Part shown: positions 47,951 through 57,834 of the stretch, piece by piece | Numbering within the stretch: position 1 is the stretch's first letter | Layout of the letters: each line of letters opens with the position of its first letter | Origin: Ulva prolifera | Taxonomy: Eukaryota > Chlorophyta > Ulvophyceae > Ulvales > Ulvaceae | Direction of reading: 5' to 3' | Assembly (NCBI GenBank): GCA_023078555.1 | Contig: CM041201.1 | Location: 5,649,172 to 5,713,171 of the forward strand | Length of the DNA stretch: 64,000 nt | Made by a program: the position numbers and the translations under genes | Notes under the pieces: model-generated | The model's input: the letters and a program-made list of their open reading frames with translations, nothing else | Told to the model about the DNA's origin: nothing | Databases searched by the model: none

Positions 47951-48383
47951 ATACGCTGAAAAACAGCCTCACAGCCAGGCAGACTTGTGCGAAGCATGTC
48001 ACTGCCTAGACCCATCTCATATGAGTGCACTAGCTGCCTGGCACAAATGCTGTCGACACAGGCTGTCCGTGCGCCATCGACCTGATCTGCTGCAGAGTAT
48101 CAGATAAATATTAGGTAGTGTGTGTTTCATCAGTGACTCATCACAAATGAGTCTCATACGAAACATCTTCGAGGCGGGCGGGGATACCGCACGGATACAC
48201 TTTGCCTTAGCTGCAGCAGCTTGCAGTTGGGGCACCTGGGGCGCAACGGAAAATGGCGTTCACAGAAACATGCATGTCCGCTGCGGTACGATGTCCTACT
48301 GCAGCGCCGTGCCGTTTGTCGGAGCAATTGCACGGTGGAATTGTGTGATCTGCGTATTGGTGTTCAAGTGTCGTTTGAATTGA
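47951..48383 (+). pseudogene. Fragment of RepX upstream region and first codons
   Basis: 47951-48187 duplicates 21468-21725, including the upstream sequence TCAGATAAATATTAGGTAG and the start MSLIRNIFEAGG (ATG 48147). Homology stops at the end of that 12-codon block and the remaining open frame is unrelated, so this is a truncated gene start. Confidence 0.7.
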
Positions 48384-48544
48384 CCAGCCCAGCAGACATC
48401 CTCCGTCGACGAGGATCCGCTCACACAATCACACTCTGGGTCATGATCACTGCCCGATCACACGCCGCTTTGAACAGAGACACGATCGCAATAGATCACT
48501 TGACCATCACTGCGCCTTCAGAGCTGCACGTACGGAAGCAGGCA

Positions 48545-48748
48545 TGCACCGGACACAGAGCTTGGGGGTGGGTGCGCGTGGAGGTGCGTGTGGGGGTGTG
48601 CGGGAGTGGGGGAGTGTGTGGGTGCCTGTTGTGCCGTGTGTGCCTTGGCGTTGGCTGTTGCTCTCTTGTTGCGTGCGCATTGCGTTGTTCGTGCTCTCCC
48701 TCTTGGTCCTAGCGGTGCTACCAGCCCCTCCGGCGTTTTCCTTTGTAA
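48545..48748 (+). mobile_element. Non-LTR retrotransposon 3'-end fragment
   Basis: The segment with CCTTGGCGTTGGCTGT, TTGCGTGCGCATTGCG and CCCCTCCGGC ending TTTGTAACACACACACA matches the reverse complement of about 11495-11700, the 3' UTR and terminus of the antisense element. It carries a short (AC)5 tail. Only the 3' end is present. Confidence 0.7.
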
Positions 48749-48905
48749 CACACACACAGAGCTACACACAATCACTTCCACATGCCCAGTCGTATACATA
48801 GCAGACGCCTCTGCTCAGAACAGAACCTTTTGTTGTTGTATTTCGAGCAGAACACACAACCTGGCGCGGCATCACAGTACAGCGTATAGCTGCCGAATCA
48901 ACATC

Positions 48906-48965
48906 TCGTTAAATATGTAGCACTTTGGAGGATGTTTTTGGTCGAAAACGCGGTGCGGTTGAGGT
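48906..48965 (+). repeat. Isolated copy of the AGCACTT motif
   Basis: AGCACTTTGGAGGATG followed by TCGAAAACGCGGTGCGG, closest to the copy at 1134-1180. It starts a new GC-rich block, as the other copies do. Confidence 0.65.
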
Positions 48966-49099
48966 TTGGGGCCGGAGGCCGGCCGGGCTGTGGAGGCGGG
49001 ACGAAACGGCCCCCAGGACACGACCGGGGCGCTGGCGCTGCGCTGGGAGGCCCTGGGCACGTCACTGGCATTAAGACTGCTGTTTTGATGGTTTGGGCT

Positions 49100-49137
<38 letters not shown>
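49100..49137 (+). repeat. Poly-G tract (38 nt)
   Basis: Longest homopolymer in the window, in a gene-free region. Confidence 0.95.
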
Positions 49138-49138
<1 letters not shown>

Positions 49139-49423
49139 GCATTGTTGACCTCCTGCACAGTACTGCAGTGATGCAGATCTGCGTGCGTCCGGTCTCTGAA
49201 ATGGACAAAGAAGGCATACACAGGAAACAGAGAGGCAGGCATACCTAGCACCTCATGATCAGGTGGCAGTATAGGGTAGCACCATGTGCATGCACAAACA
49301 GGAATTTCACGCTGCCTCTCTGGCTTCATAGTTTTCAGTTGGAGCAGAAACAGTAACAGCAACCCCACACAGGCAGTCATGTGTTACAGCATGCCGCAGC
49401 CTGAGGGACAAAGCTTAAGCCTG

Positions 49424-49520
49424 AGTGTTACACGGCCAAAGCGAGCGAGGCACGCAGCACCGCGGGCAACAACCAGGGAAACCGCACACCCACGCAACCA
49501 GCAGCAAGCAGCCCATACCA
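49424..49520 (-). mobile_element. Short non-LTR retrotransposon 3'-end fragment
   Basis: The reverse complement ends GGCCGTGTAACACT and matches 600-697 over most of its length. Second member of the shorter 3'-end subfamily. Confidence 0.45.
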
Positions 49521-51036
49521 ACACACCCATGCTATGCTTGTGTGTCACTCCAATCAGCAGCAGCAGTGTCCCTCACCCATGCATGCAATGCAGCCTCTAG
49601 AGCTGGGCATGCCTGGAGCCGGCCGGCTGGCGTCACACTGTGCTGCAGCAGAGGCATGCCGCCGCTCCGCTGCTGCGTTCAACTTCAAGGAGTTCCAATG
49701 AGTTTACCAATATATTATGAAGTGTGTACATAATGTTGGATACATACTTTGAAGTTCATAAGCACATCGAGGGGCACAGCTGTGCGTGTGTTCTGTACCT
49801 GTGCTTTCTGGCGAGCTACACGCAGTGCATAATTACATACGTATATATGTGTATACAACCATGACTGTCTAGACAATATAGCTTTACCTGCGTACTGCGC
49901 ATAGCTCGACAGAACGCATTGGTTTGAACCTGTGGAACGTACGCGTGGACAAGATCGCCTATGTGTACGATAGATCTATCGAGTGTCCCTACTCGAGTGT
50001 CCCTGGTGCACATGCATGCATGTACGACATATGTATGTATATGCCATATGGCAAGCAATATGTGATCGAAATATCACCTGACGAATAGTGGCTGCTCATG
50101 GTATGTGATGATGTACTTTCGATCGCGAGGCACGCTGCAGCTCCTGTGGAGCCTCTGGTAGCCACACATACGTGTACCAGGTATACCAGGTAAGGAGCAT
50201 CCTCGTTCACATGCAGATGACAACGTCATGCAACATGTCGCCAGCAGCATCATGATGGCGATATCGATGGACCTTCAACGCTGCGCTGCACTCCCTCATG
50301 CATCGAGGGGCAGATGTCTGCGCTGAATTCATTAATAAGGAGCGGAGACAAAACATGATGCGCAGCAATTGCACATGTGGGTCATCTGCTCCAGGCTGTG
50401 ATGGCAGCTGCAATGCTGCAGTCACTAACATGGATGTTGCAGAACCAGAGTTTTGCTGCGTAATGTACAGTTAACTACACACTGCACAATTGGTGTCAGA
50501 TTCGAAGGCGTCTTCTTGACAAGGGCACTGGCGTCTGCGGCATTGTGAGCATCGTGTACACTAGGAGAATGGTGACATTCCGGGGCGGAACCGAAGGCGT
50601 TCCGCTGACAGAGGAACGTTCCTACGGGGCTGTTGACCTTCCGCCCGCGTGCGTATGCTTCACAAGGAACGATGGTGGCGGAATGTCCTATGGCTTCCTT
50701 GGTGGCCGCGGAATGTCCGATGGCTTCCTTGGTGGCCGCGGAATGTCCTATGCTTTCCTGCTGACAGGACTGCGGGCTCTTCCACGGCGAGGAACAGGCC
50801 GCCCGCGCAGGTGAGAACCAGTGGGAAGCCATGGCATGCTGAGCCTGTCGCGCACAGGTTGGACCGGCAGTCTAAGCGTGGGAATGTTCATGGATAACGC
50901 AGTGCACCTATAGCAGTGGAGTTTGGAATGAATTGTGTACTTTAAGCTGTAGATGCGATGCGCACAAGCGACGCGGACACGCCGATCTACAAGCGTGAGC
51001 CCTTATCGATAAACGAGCCCTCATCGATAAGCGTGA
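49521..51036. other. Gene-free region with a 30-bp minisatellite
   Basis: No gene supported. At 50678-50765 a ~30-bp unit (CTTCCTTGGTGGCCGCGGAA) is repeated three times. Around 50990-51030 a short GAGCCC(T)TATCGATAA unit is repeated just before the palindromic satellite. Confidence 0.5.
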
Positions 51037-51535
51037 GCCCAATCAGCGCCATCGTGGAATGGTTGGTGGCCCACCAACCATTCCGCATGCGAGCAATGCA
51101 TGAGCCCAGTCAGCGCCATCGTGGAATGGTTGGTGGCCCACCAACCATTCCGCATGCGAGCAATGCATGAGCCCAGTCAGCGCCATCGCGGAATGGTTGG
51201 TGGCCCACCAACCATTCCGCATGCGAGCAATGCATGAGCCCAGTCAGCGCCATCGTGGAATGGTTGGTGGCCCACCAACCATTCCGCATGCGAGCAATGC
51301 ATGAGCCCAGTCAGCGCCATCGCGGAATGGTTGGTGGCCCACCAACCATTCCGCATGCGAGCAATGCATGAGCCCAGGCAGCGCCATCGCGGAATGGTTG
51401 GTGGGCCACCAACCATTCCGCATGCGAGCAATGCATGAGCCCAGCACGGCTGAAGTGTCTACAGGAGGCCCGCGTGCACAGTGTCGATGCTGTGACGTCC
51501 TGTGCAGCTCGCCAAGGCCAGCCTGGTTTCTAATG
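51037..51535 (+). repeat. Left inverted arm: 66-bp palindromic satellite (6 copies) plus unique 95 bp
   Basis: Six units of about 66 bp (palindrome centres near 51071, 51139, 51205, 51271, 51338 and 51405). Each contains a palindrome with 16-bp arms (GCGGAATGGTTGGTGG) around a single central base. The satellite is followed by 95 bp (CACGGCTGAAGTGTCTACA to GGTTTCTAATGG). The whole arm recurs inverted at 59390-59690. Confidence 0.9.
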
Positions 51536-51901
51536 GACACGCGCTTCTCACACGCGCTGTATCCATATACCTCCTTTACAGTACACCATGCGCCTAGTAT
51601 CACCGTTGATCATTTGACGCGAACCTGGTCGTGCCTACTCTGCAGTGTCGCAATGAGGATAATTACCAGGATCAGTCCGGCGAACGTGTCGCATTACCTC
51701 GCCGTCCTTGAGGAAAAAAAACAATACGAGCCCACATTTTTTGAATTCGTAAAGGTAGCTGTCAAGACGCGTGTTAGTCTCATCGAGTGTGCACAGGGGT
51801 TGATGCGCGTGCCTGAGCTTGTAAGCATGCTGACTGTGCATGACGACGTGGAGGGGAGCATACCTTGCCATCGCGTAAGGTCGCGCGGCAGAAATGAAAG
51901 T

Positions 51902-51960
51902 AAGAATTGAACCGGTGACCTCATGAGTACACACTACATGCTCTACCACTGGGGCTCACC
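51902..51960 (-). other. tRNA-like / SINE-head remnant
   Basis: On the - strand, GAGCCCCAGTGGTAGAGCA resembles a tRNA D-arm (A box) and GGTTCAATTC fits the T-arm B box, at suitable spacing. The acceptor stem does not pair and the anticodon arm is irregular, so this is a tRNA pseudogene or tRNA-derived SINE head and not a working tRNA. Confidence 0.4.
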
Positions 51961-52131
51961 TGAAGCAACGAGTCCTTTGTTAGATGACTCCTCCCTTGAT
52001 TATGTCATCTATATTCTTGGATCCCTAGATATGGATATCCCACAACAGTAGCAGCGCGGGGCAATTGGTTACCAGGGCAGAGTATACCGCGACTGGTCCA
52101 GTACCGACCACTCGGTTTCCCAGTCGACTTG

Positions 52132-54452
52132 ATGGAATGCGGGTGGCTGTTAACAGCTTGCGATGTAGCCACAATAGATAGCATATTAGCCGGCGACGAA
52201 GCAGCGGGGCCCCGGATGATGGCAGCCTTCGAGGCAATGCGACGAATGCTGACGACGGAGTACATGGAGGCGACGACTGAGTACAGCGCTGCGACCATCC
52301 ACCTCAAAATGTTATGGGTAGTGCTTCGTGAAGGCGCTTTTAAGCGGGCGATTCAGACCGGAGCCCCATGCGGGCCACCGGAGATCCAGCTGTACCGGTC
52401 CATAGCCACGACCCAGGGGTTCGACGAGGACATGGGGGGGATGCTCCTGCGAATCCAGATGACAGTCGGAGGGGCCCCGATTATAGCATGGTGGGGAAGG
52501 CTGCAGGATAGCGAGCCGCAGACCACCCCGATGTGGCCGAGAGAGCCAGTCATTGAGCACCCTCTCTCGGCCCCAGATGTGCCGGCCCATCTGGCGAGCA
52601 TGGGAGGGCAGCCATCGGACTCACGTGGAGGGGTGGTCGGCGCAGCCCAATCGCCGGCCCCCGTCAGGGCGCCGATCCAGCAGGCGGAATCCTCAGGGCA
52701 AAGTGTTGTCCACGAGTCCACCTTGCGAGTTCGCACAGGCGGTATTCCCGGGTCACGTGAGACCCGGACACGTGATCCAGGCGCTGCTGGACGGAAAGAG
52801 GGAGCGGTGGGGGCGGAACGAGGGGGCAGCGCCGGCCCCACAGTGGCGGGGGGGGCTGCAATCGGGCGTCCACTGATGCAGCCCGCCGTCCCCCGCCGGC
52901 GGGCCCACGGCGCAGCACAAGCTGCGGCTGCAGTGGTCCCCCCAGAGCCACCTCTGGGGCCGTCGCGCCAGGATGCCGGAGGTGCCACGCCTATGGAGGT
53001 GGACACCCCAGACGGTGGGGAGGCCGCTGCAGGCCCCTCGGCAGTCCAGCCAGGGACGCTGTCTCCAGCGTGCTTGCTGCCTCCGGGTAGCGATGTTCGG
53101 AGGCAGCCTCTAGTCCAAGCCCTGGAGAGGGCTCAGACGCGCCCGCTGGTGCGGCTGGCAGCCGAACCTTCGCACGACGACCCCACAGGGGTACGCCTCC
53201 GCGGCCAGGTGTTCGGACCGGACGACATTGAGGGTTGTTCAGGATCCTCATTTATCAAGGGTGTAGGGGTGCAGCTCGGCAAATTTGAGGACGCGACGGT
53301 CTCCATCACCGTCTCTGTGTTGCACTTCAGGGATTTCTGGGTGGCGGAGTGGTTCAGCAGCACCCCAGTCCAGTATGGGGTAGTCAAGGCTGCAGTCTTG
53401 GCCGGAGGGGGGGTCATTGCCGTCCCGTCCGACCACCTGAAGGGCCTGGCCAGTCGGGACCCCAGCACCGACGCACAGGCCCGCGCGATGCTCCAACACC
53501 TCATCGCGTGGCTGAAGAAGGCGAAAGCACTAGCAGCGAGGTGTATCCTCATCCCGGTCCCCACCGGGAAGCACTGGGGACTTGCAGTGGTGTACTCGCC
53601 AGGTGCGGCTCCAATGACCCTGACTGCATTATGTCCTTGGTGTTACCCCCACCATCCACAGCGCAACGGGGGGCTGATACATCACATGCCGATTCGCAGG
53701 ACTCTTGCTGTCAGCAAAGAGCCCTACAATGAGCTGGTATGACTCCCTGCCGAGCGCCTCGGGAACCGCACCGACCGCCATCAATGAGGTGATGAGCGTG
53801 GCTCTGTGTCAGTGCCTTGACGGCGCCCCCGCCCTCCCCCCCTTGCCCAAGGTTCAGTCGGGTGGTCGGCCCAGGGTTCTGCCAAAGCGGGGCGCCAAAC
53901 AGGGGAATGTGCCAGCATTGATGCCGAAGCAAACACTAAACCTACGCATGGTGCGTCCTACTCGGCAGTCGCCGCCTGACACTGTAGGAGGGGTTGCATC
54001 CCGGATTGACATACAACACCTGGGCAGACGTAGGCTCATCTCCCATACACAAGGTGGGTGTACAGGTGAAAGACGTCCCACAGCAGCGGAACACGTACGA
54101 CTGCGGCGTTTTCACGTGCCTGTATGCAGAGACTGTGTGTGACGTAATCAAACAGGTGGACAACAAACGCAAGGACGAGACGCCACTTCAGCTCAGAGAT
54201 GGCAGCAGCGTTGACCGGTTGGTCGTCGGTAGACTGAAGGCGCTGAAGGCAGAGGAGGTGGTCCTGTATCGGATCCTCATGGCACGATCCGTGATTCAAG
54301 AATGGGAGAAGAGAGGGCGTGCAGGCGACGACGCGGGTGACGTTGGGGTGGCGGAAGCTCGGAGAATCCTGACCGACGCCAGATGGGACATCAACCTGGA
54401 TGATGCTATCTGCCCAGACCAGTCAGAAGAAGAAGTGAGGTATAGACCCTGA
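52132..54452 (+). CDS. Ulp1/SENP-like (C48) cysteine protease, element 2
   Basis: ATG at 52132. Exon a (to ~53598) has an N-terminal domain ending GPPEIQLYRS, shared with the element 1 protease, a long Pro/Ala/Gly linker, then IPVPTGKHWGLAVV with the catalytic His. The next exon (about 53690-53940) has LLLSAKSPTMSWYDSLPSA with the Asp, aligning with the same segment of element 1 (LMLQDKTPSMLFFDS). The last exon (~54050-54452) has VPQQRNTYDCGVFT with Gln and Cys, and ends EEEVRYRP. His-Asp-Gln-Cys order and intron positions match between copies. Exon edges are approximate. A SUMO or ubiquitin-like protease role is known for the family; its job in a mobile element is unknown. Confidence 0.75.
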
Positions 54453-55060
54453 CAAACTTTGCATTTCACCAGGTAGGCAAGTGCGACCTCCTTCCGTAGC
54501 TGAATCACTCAATGTTGCAGGCACCTATTCCAGACGACACTGTGGCCCGACATACTCCGCAGTGTTCAGAAGCCGGATGGAGTGTTCGGGGCTCAGTACA
54601 AAGCTCTGTTCAAGACGCCACTGCCGCCGCTCAATCGAAAGACATAGCAGGTACACAGGCGTTTTTATAAAAGCATGGCTGCGGTCAGGCGCAGGTTCTT
54701 GTCAGGGCGGCAGCGGTTGTAACATATCGTGTGGATGCTCGAGTGCATAAGCTGTAGTGTGTAATGCTAAGCGGACACGGGGTACAGGGGACTTGATGAA
54801 TCCGTAGCCAGATCCGACACTACACAATATCGTACTTGCCTAGAACCATGTGGCGTGGTGGCTCCAGCACTGCTGAATGGCACCACGTATCCCCCAACTG
54901 TCGTACACGCTGCACTACAGGCCACCCCAACCCCAGACCCCTGCCTCAACATGGAATCTACGAATCTTCGACAGCTTGATCTCCAGGTGCGGCCAGTAGG
55001 TCTAGCGTCTCCAGTAAGTCCCCCACGTCGTCCTGGGGAGTCTGCACAGGCGCCAAGTTG
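54453..55060. other. Spacer between convergent Ulp1-2 and RepX-2
   Basis: No gene supported. A TATAAAAG at 54666 is present but no gene follows on the + strand. Confidence 0.5.
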
Positions 55061-56650
55061 TTACACTGCCCCTGATTGTCTCACTCCGTAATCCCATGCA
55101 CATCGATGAGGACATACAAAGCACCGTGATTCAGGCCCCGGAGCCAGCATGCGACACACCTCCTGACTTAGTAGGATAACCTCGTCCATAGCGGCAGCAT
55201 CAGGGATCAGGCCGTGCCCAGAGATGACCATCATGAGCATGATCCTCTGGTCATCACCGGGCGACTGGAGCCGCTGGTTGCAACGCGTCATGATGCGCCA
55301 GGTGGCGGCGGCACAATGCAGGAGAGTCTCCCTGCTGCAGGTGGTGTTCCCGGACGGAGGCGGCTCGTCGTCTATGGTTATGACAATTTGCCGACTGTTA
55401 TCCTGCGTGTTAACAGAAACCCCGACCGACGGAACCAGAGCGGTGGAGGGGTCGAAGCTAGGAAGCATCTGCCCGGATGCAGGGTTATATTGCGTGCCGA
55501 GAGCAGGGTCATGTGAGTTGCAGGGCAAACCACCGCTTGCAGGCCCCCCCCCCGCCCCGTCTGCGACCCCGGTGGAGGGGTCTTGGGGGGGGCTGGCAAT
55601 CCCAGAAACTCGGGCAAGAGTATCCAGGAGGGTTCCCCCATCAGGCCACCTAGCGGCGTTGCGTCCATACAGGCTCGAGGCGACCCCCCATTCCACACTC
55701 CCACCATCCCACCCCCCCTCGGAAGAGGACAGCGATGGCCCACTCCCGTCACCCGTGGCGCCATGAGAGGGCTTGGCCTGATCAGCCGCGCCGGCAGCGG
55801 CACCCCCGGCCGCGGCGGTGGCGGGGTCAGCCCCACCAGCACCCCCAGCACCAGCCGCTGACTGTTCCCCCCCGTCACCCGTGGCGCCATGAGAGGGCTT
55901 GGCCTGATCAGCCGCGCCGGCAGCGGCACCCCCGGCCGCGGCGGTGGCGGGGTCAGCCCCACCAGCACCCCCAGCACCAGCCGCTGATTGTTCCCCCCCG
56001 TCGCCCGTGGCGCCATGAGAGGGCTTGGCCTGCTCAGCAGCGCCGGCAGCGGCACCCCCGGCCGCGGCGGTGGCGGGGTCAGCCCCACCAGCACCCCCAG
56101 CACCAGCCGCTGACTGTTCCCCCCCGTCGCCCGTGGCGCCATGAGAGGGCTTGGCCTGATCAGCCGCGCCGGCAGCGGCACCCCCGGCCGCGGCGGTGGC
56201 GGGGTCAGCCCCACCAGCACCCCCAGCACCAGCCGCTGACTGTTCCCCCCCGTCACCCGTGGCGCCATGAGAGGCCTTGGCCTGCTCAGCAGCGCCGGCA
56301 GCGGCACCCCCGGCCGCGGCGGTGGCGGGGTCAGCCCCACCAGCACCCCCAGCACCAGCCGCTGACTGTTCCCCCCCGTCACCCGTGGCGCCATGAGAGG
56401 CCTTGGCCTGCTCAGCAGCGCCGGCAGCGGCACCCCCGGCCGCGGCGGTGGCGGGGTCAGCCCCACCAGCACCCCCAGCACCAGCCGCTGACTGCCCCAC
56501 CACCACACCTGTGGCGCCATGACGGGGCTTGCTTCCCTTACCGGGCGCGACATCGAGATCACCTCTGTCCCGCTTGTCGCCAGCCCCTACTCCCCATGGA
56601 CTGTCGTCTGTACGCGTGCGACTACTGCCACCCACCTCGGCAGTAGACAC
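55061..56650 (-). CDS. RepX-2: repeat-rich transposon-associated protein, function unknown
   Basis: An open frame of about 529 codons on the - strand. It starts right after a potential ACCGCAG splice acceptor, so an upstream exon with the true ATG is likely. Residues ~45-300 hold six copies of a 42-aa repeat (SAAGAGGAGGADPATAAAGG). The non-repeated C-terminal region (CAAATWRIMTRCNQRLQS...VILLSQEVC) aligns with the end of RepX-1. It ends FVCPHRCAWDYGVRQ. The homologous C-terminus plus the convergent Ulp1 partner show that RepX and Ulp1 travel as a pair. No known domain is recognised. Confidence 0.6.
   Translation of the reverse strand: MSTAEVGGSSRTRTDDSPWGVGAGDKRDRGDLDVAPGKGSKPRHGATGVVVGQSAAGAGGAGGADPATAAAGGAAAGAAEQAKASHGATGDGGEQSAAGAGGAGGADPATAAAGGAAAGAAEQAKASHGATGDGGEQSAAGAGGAGGADPATAAAGGAAAGAADQAKPSHGATGDGGEQSAAGAGGAGGADPATAAAGGAAAGAAEQAKPSHGATGDGGEQSAAGAGGAGGADPATAAAGGAAAGAADQAKPSHGATGDGGEQSAAGAGGAGGADPATAAAGGAAAGAADQAKPSHGATGDGSGPSLSSSEGGWDGGSVEWGVASSLYGRNAARWPDGGTLLDTLARVSGIASPPQDPSTGVADGAGGGPASGGLPCNSHDPALGTQYNPASGQMLPSFDPSTALVPSVGVSVNTQDNSRQIVITIDDEPPPSGNTTCSRETLLHCAAATWRIMTRCNQRLQSPGDDQRIMLMMVISGHGLIPDAAAMDEVILLSQEVCRMLAPGPESRCFVCPHRCAWDYGVRQSGAV
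55748..56503 (-). repeat. 126-bp tandem repeat (42 codons), six copies
   Basis: Units recur exactly 126 bp apart (55748, 55874, 56000, 56126, 56252, 56378) with few substitutions, plus a degenerate seventh start at 56504. The GC-rich repeat also opens long frames on the + strand, which are artefacts. Confidence 0.95.
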
Positions 56651-56755
56651 CTGCGGTACACGCTGTGAACCGGGGGGGAGCTGCTGCAGGACGCAGTTAG
56701 GGATGTGGCTGAACTCGATCCTGGATAATCAGGGCATGCGTTACAGCCGACTGTC

Positions 56756-57530
56756 CTAAAAGCTACAAAACACCGATCCGATACAACTGTAGTATGATGG
56801 GAACTTCCCCAAACAGCGTGTAGGCACATCCGCACACCTGGAGCAGACTTCATTCTGTAGGCCCATGGCGATGGCTCTTGTAGCCAGAGCAGTGGCCCCG
56901 TTGTACCCCCAGTCGTCAATGTCCTGGAACGACGAGGGCACCAGGGTCAACCACTTGGCTTTTTTCTTCACCCCACCCTGCTCTTGGGCAGCCGGGGTTG
57001 CAGAGACGGTGCAAAGGTACCGCCACGCCCTCAGCCCCCAATGCCAGAGTGTATCTGGCGGGCACAAGGGAATGAGGAGGCTGGTGAAGTCTTTCACGGG
57101 AGCCCCGACGCCCCAGGCGGTCAGCCCTGCATATCGAGCCGTGTACCCGGTCACTTACTCGGGGAGGCAATCCCAACACACCATGATTCGGATACGTCAT
57201 CATCAGTACATGGGATTGGATGGGAAACCCAAGGTGCGCACAAGAGGTGTTCACGGCGGTGACGAATATGGCCGCATAAAGAGGGTCCTCGAAGCAGCGG
57301 CTGTCCAAACGATGAGCTTCAAGCTGCCAGTTTGGCAGCCGAGCACTGAAATCCGGGTCTGAGTGCGCCGATCCGTACACCATAACCTGGTAGGATCGGA
57401 TGCACAGCTGCAGCCCGGAGTCGCAGGTGGACCGGCCCTTGCGCACTGGCATGAACGAAACAGCAGCGTTGAGGATGGCAAGGTGAAACGCCCCGACAGA
57501 TGCGAACCACGGACACAATATCACAGACAC
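56756..57530 (-). CDS. Unrecognised gene X in element 2
   Basis: Two overlapping - strand frames read as one protein: 57530 to ~57150 (CIRSYQVMVYGSAHSDPDF, FEDPLYAAIFVTAVNTSCAHLG) and ~57154-56756 (GAPVKDFTSLLIPLCPPDTLWHWGLRAW...SSFQDIDDWGYNGATALATR). The break near 57150 is a frameshift or a short intron. The residue mix is that of a folded globular protein, unlike the low-complexity frames nearby. I recognise no domain. It could be the 3' part of the gene at 57835-59202, since both run on the same strand. Confidence 0.4.
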
Positions 57531-57834
57531 ATCGGTCTCCTACAAGGCAGATCTGTTATGGAAGCGCCAGTCGATTGGTGAACGTGTAAACTCATCATCA
57601 GCGTGACTACAGCACGATACATGTCCATAGGGGCCGCACCGGCGCCGGTTTGATCAGAGGATGCGTCGCAGCGTACTGCACTACGAAAGGCGCAAGATTT
57701 GCGACGGCTTCCACAAAATCCCCCAGGGTGTCCATGTCCTGGAGACAGAGGGAATGTAAGCCAAAAGCTACCCCGAGTCCACGACCGGTCTAACTGATCA
57801 ATTGTTAGTCAGAACGAGGGACAACACCAACAGG

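Noticed and set aside
48017..48235. - strand frame containing ASKMFRMRLICDESLMKHTLPNIY, also seen at 21554-21787
   Set aside because: Conserved only because the DNA segment is duplicated; the + strand carries the RepX start MSLIRNIFEAGG there.
51037..51440. CRISPR-like array of palindromic repeats
   Set aside because: The whole 66-bp unit repeats without unique spacers, there are no cas genes, and the context is eukaryotic.
54666..54673. TATAAAAG as a promoter
   Set aside because: No + strand gene follows within reach; probably chance.
55735..56646. A 303-codon + strand frame rich in His, Arg and Pro
   Set aside because: Shadow of the RepX-2 126-bp tandem repeat; the - strand frame has the conserved C-terminus.
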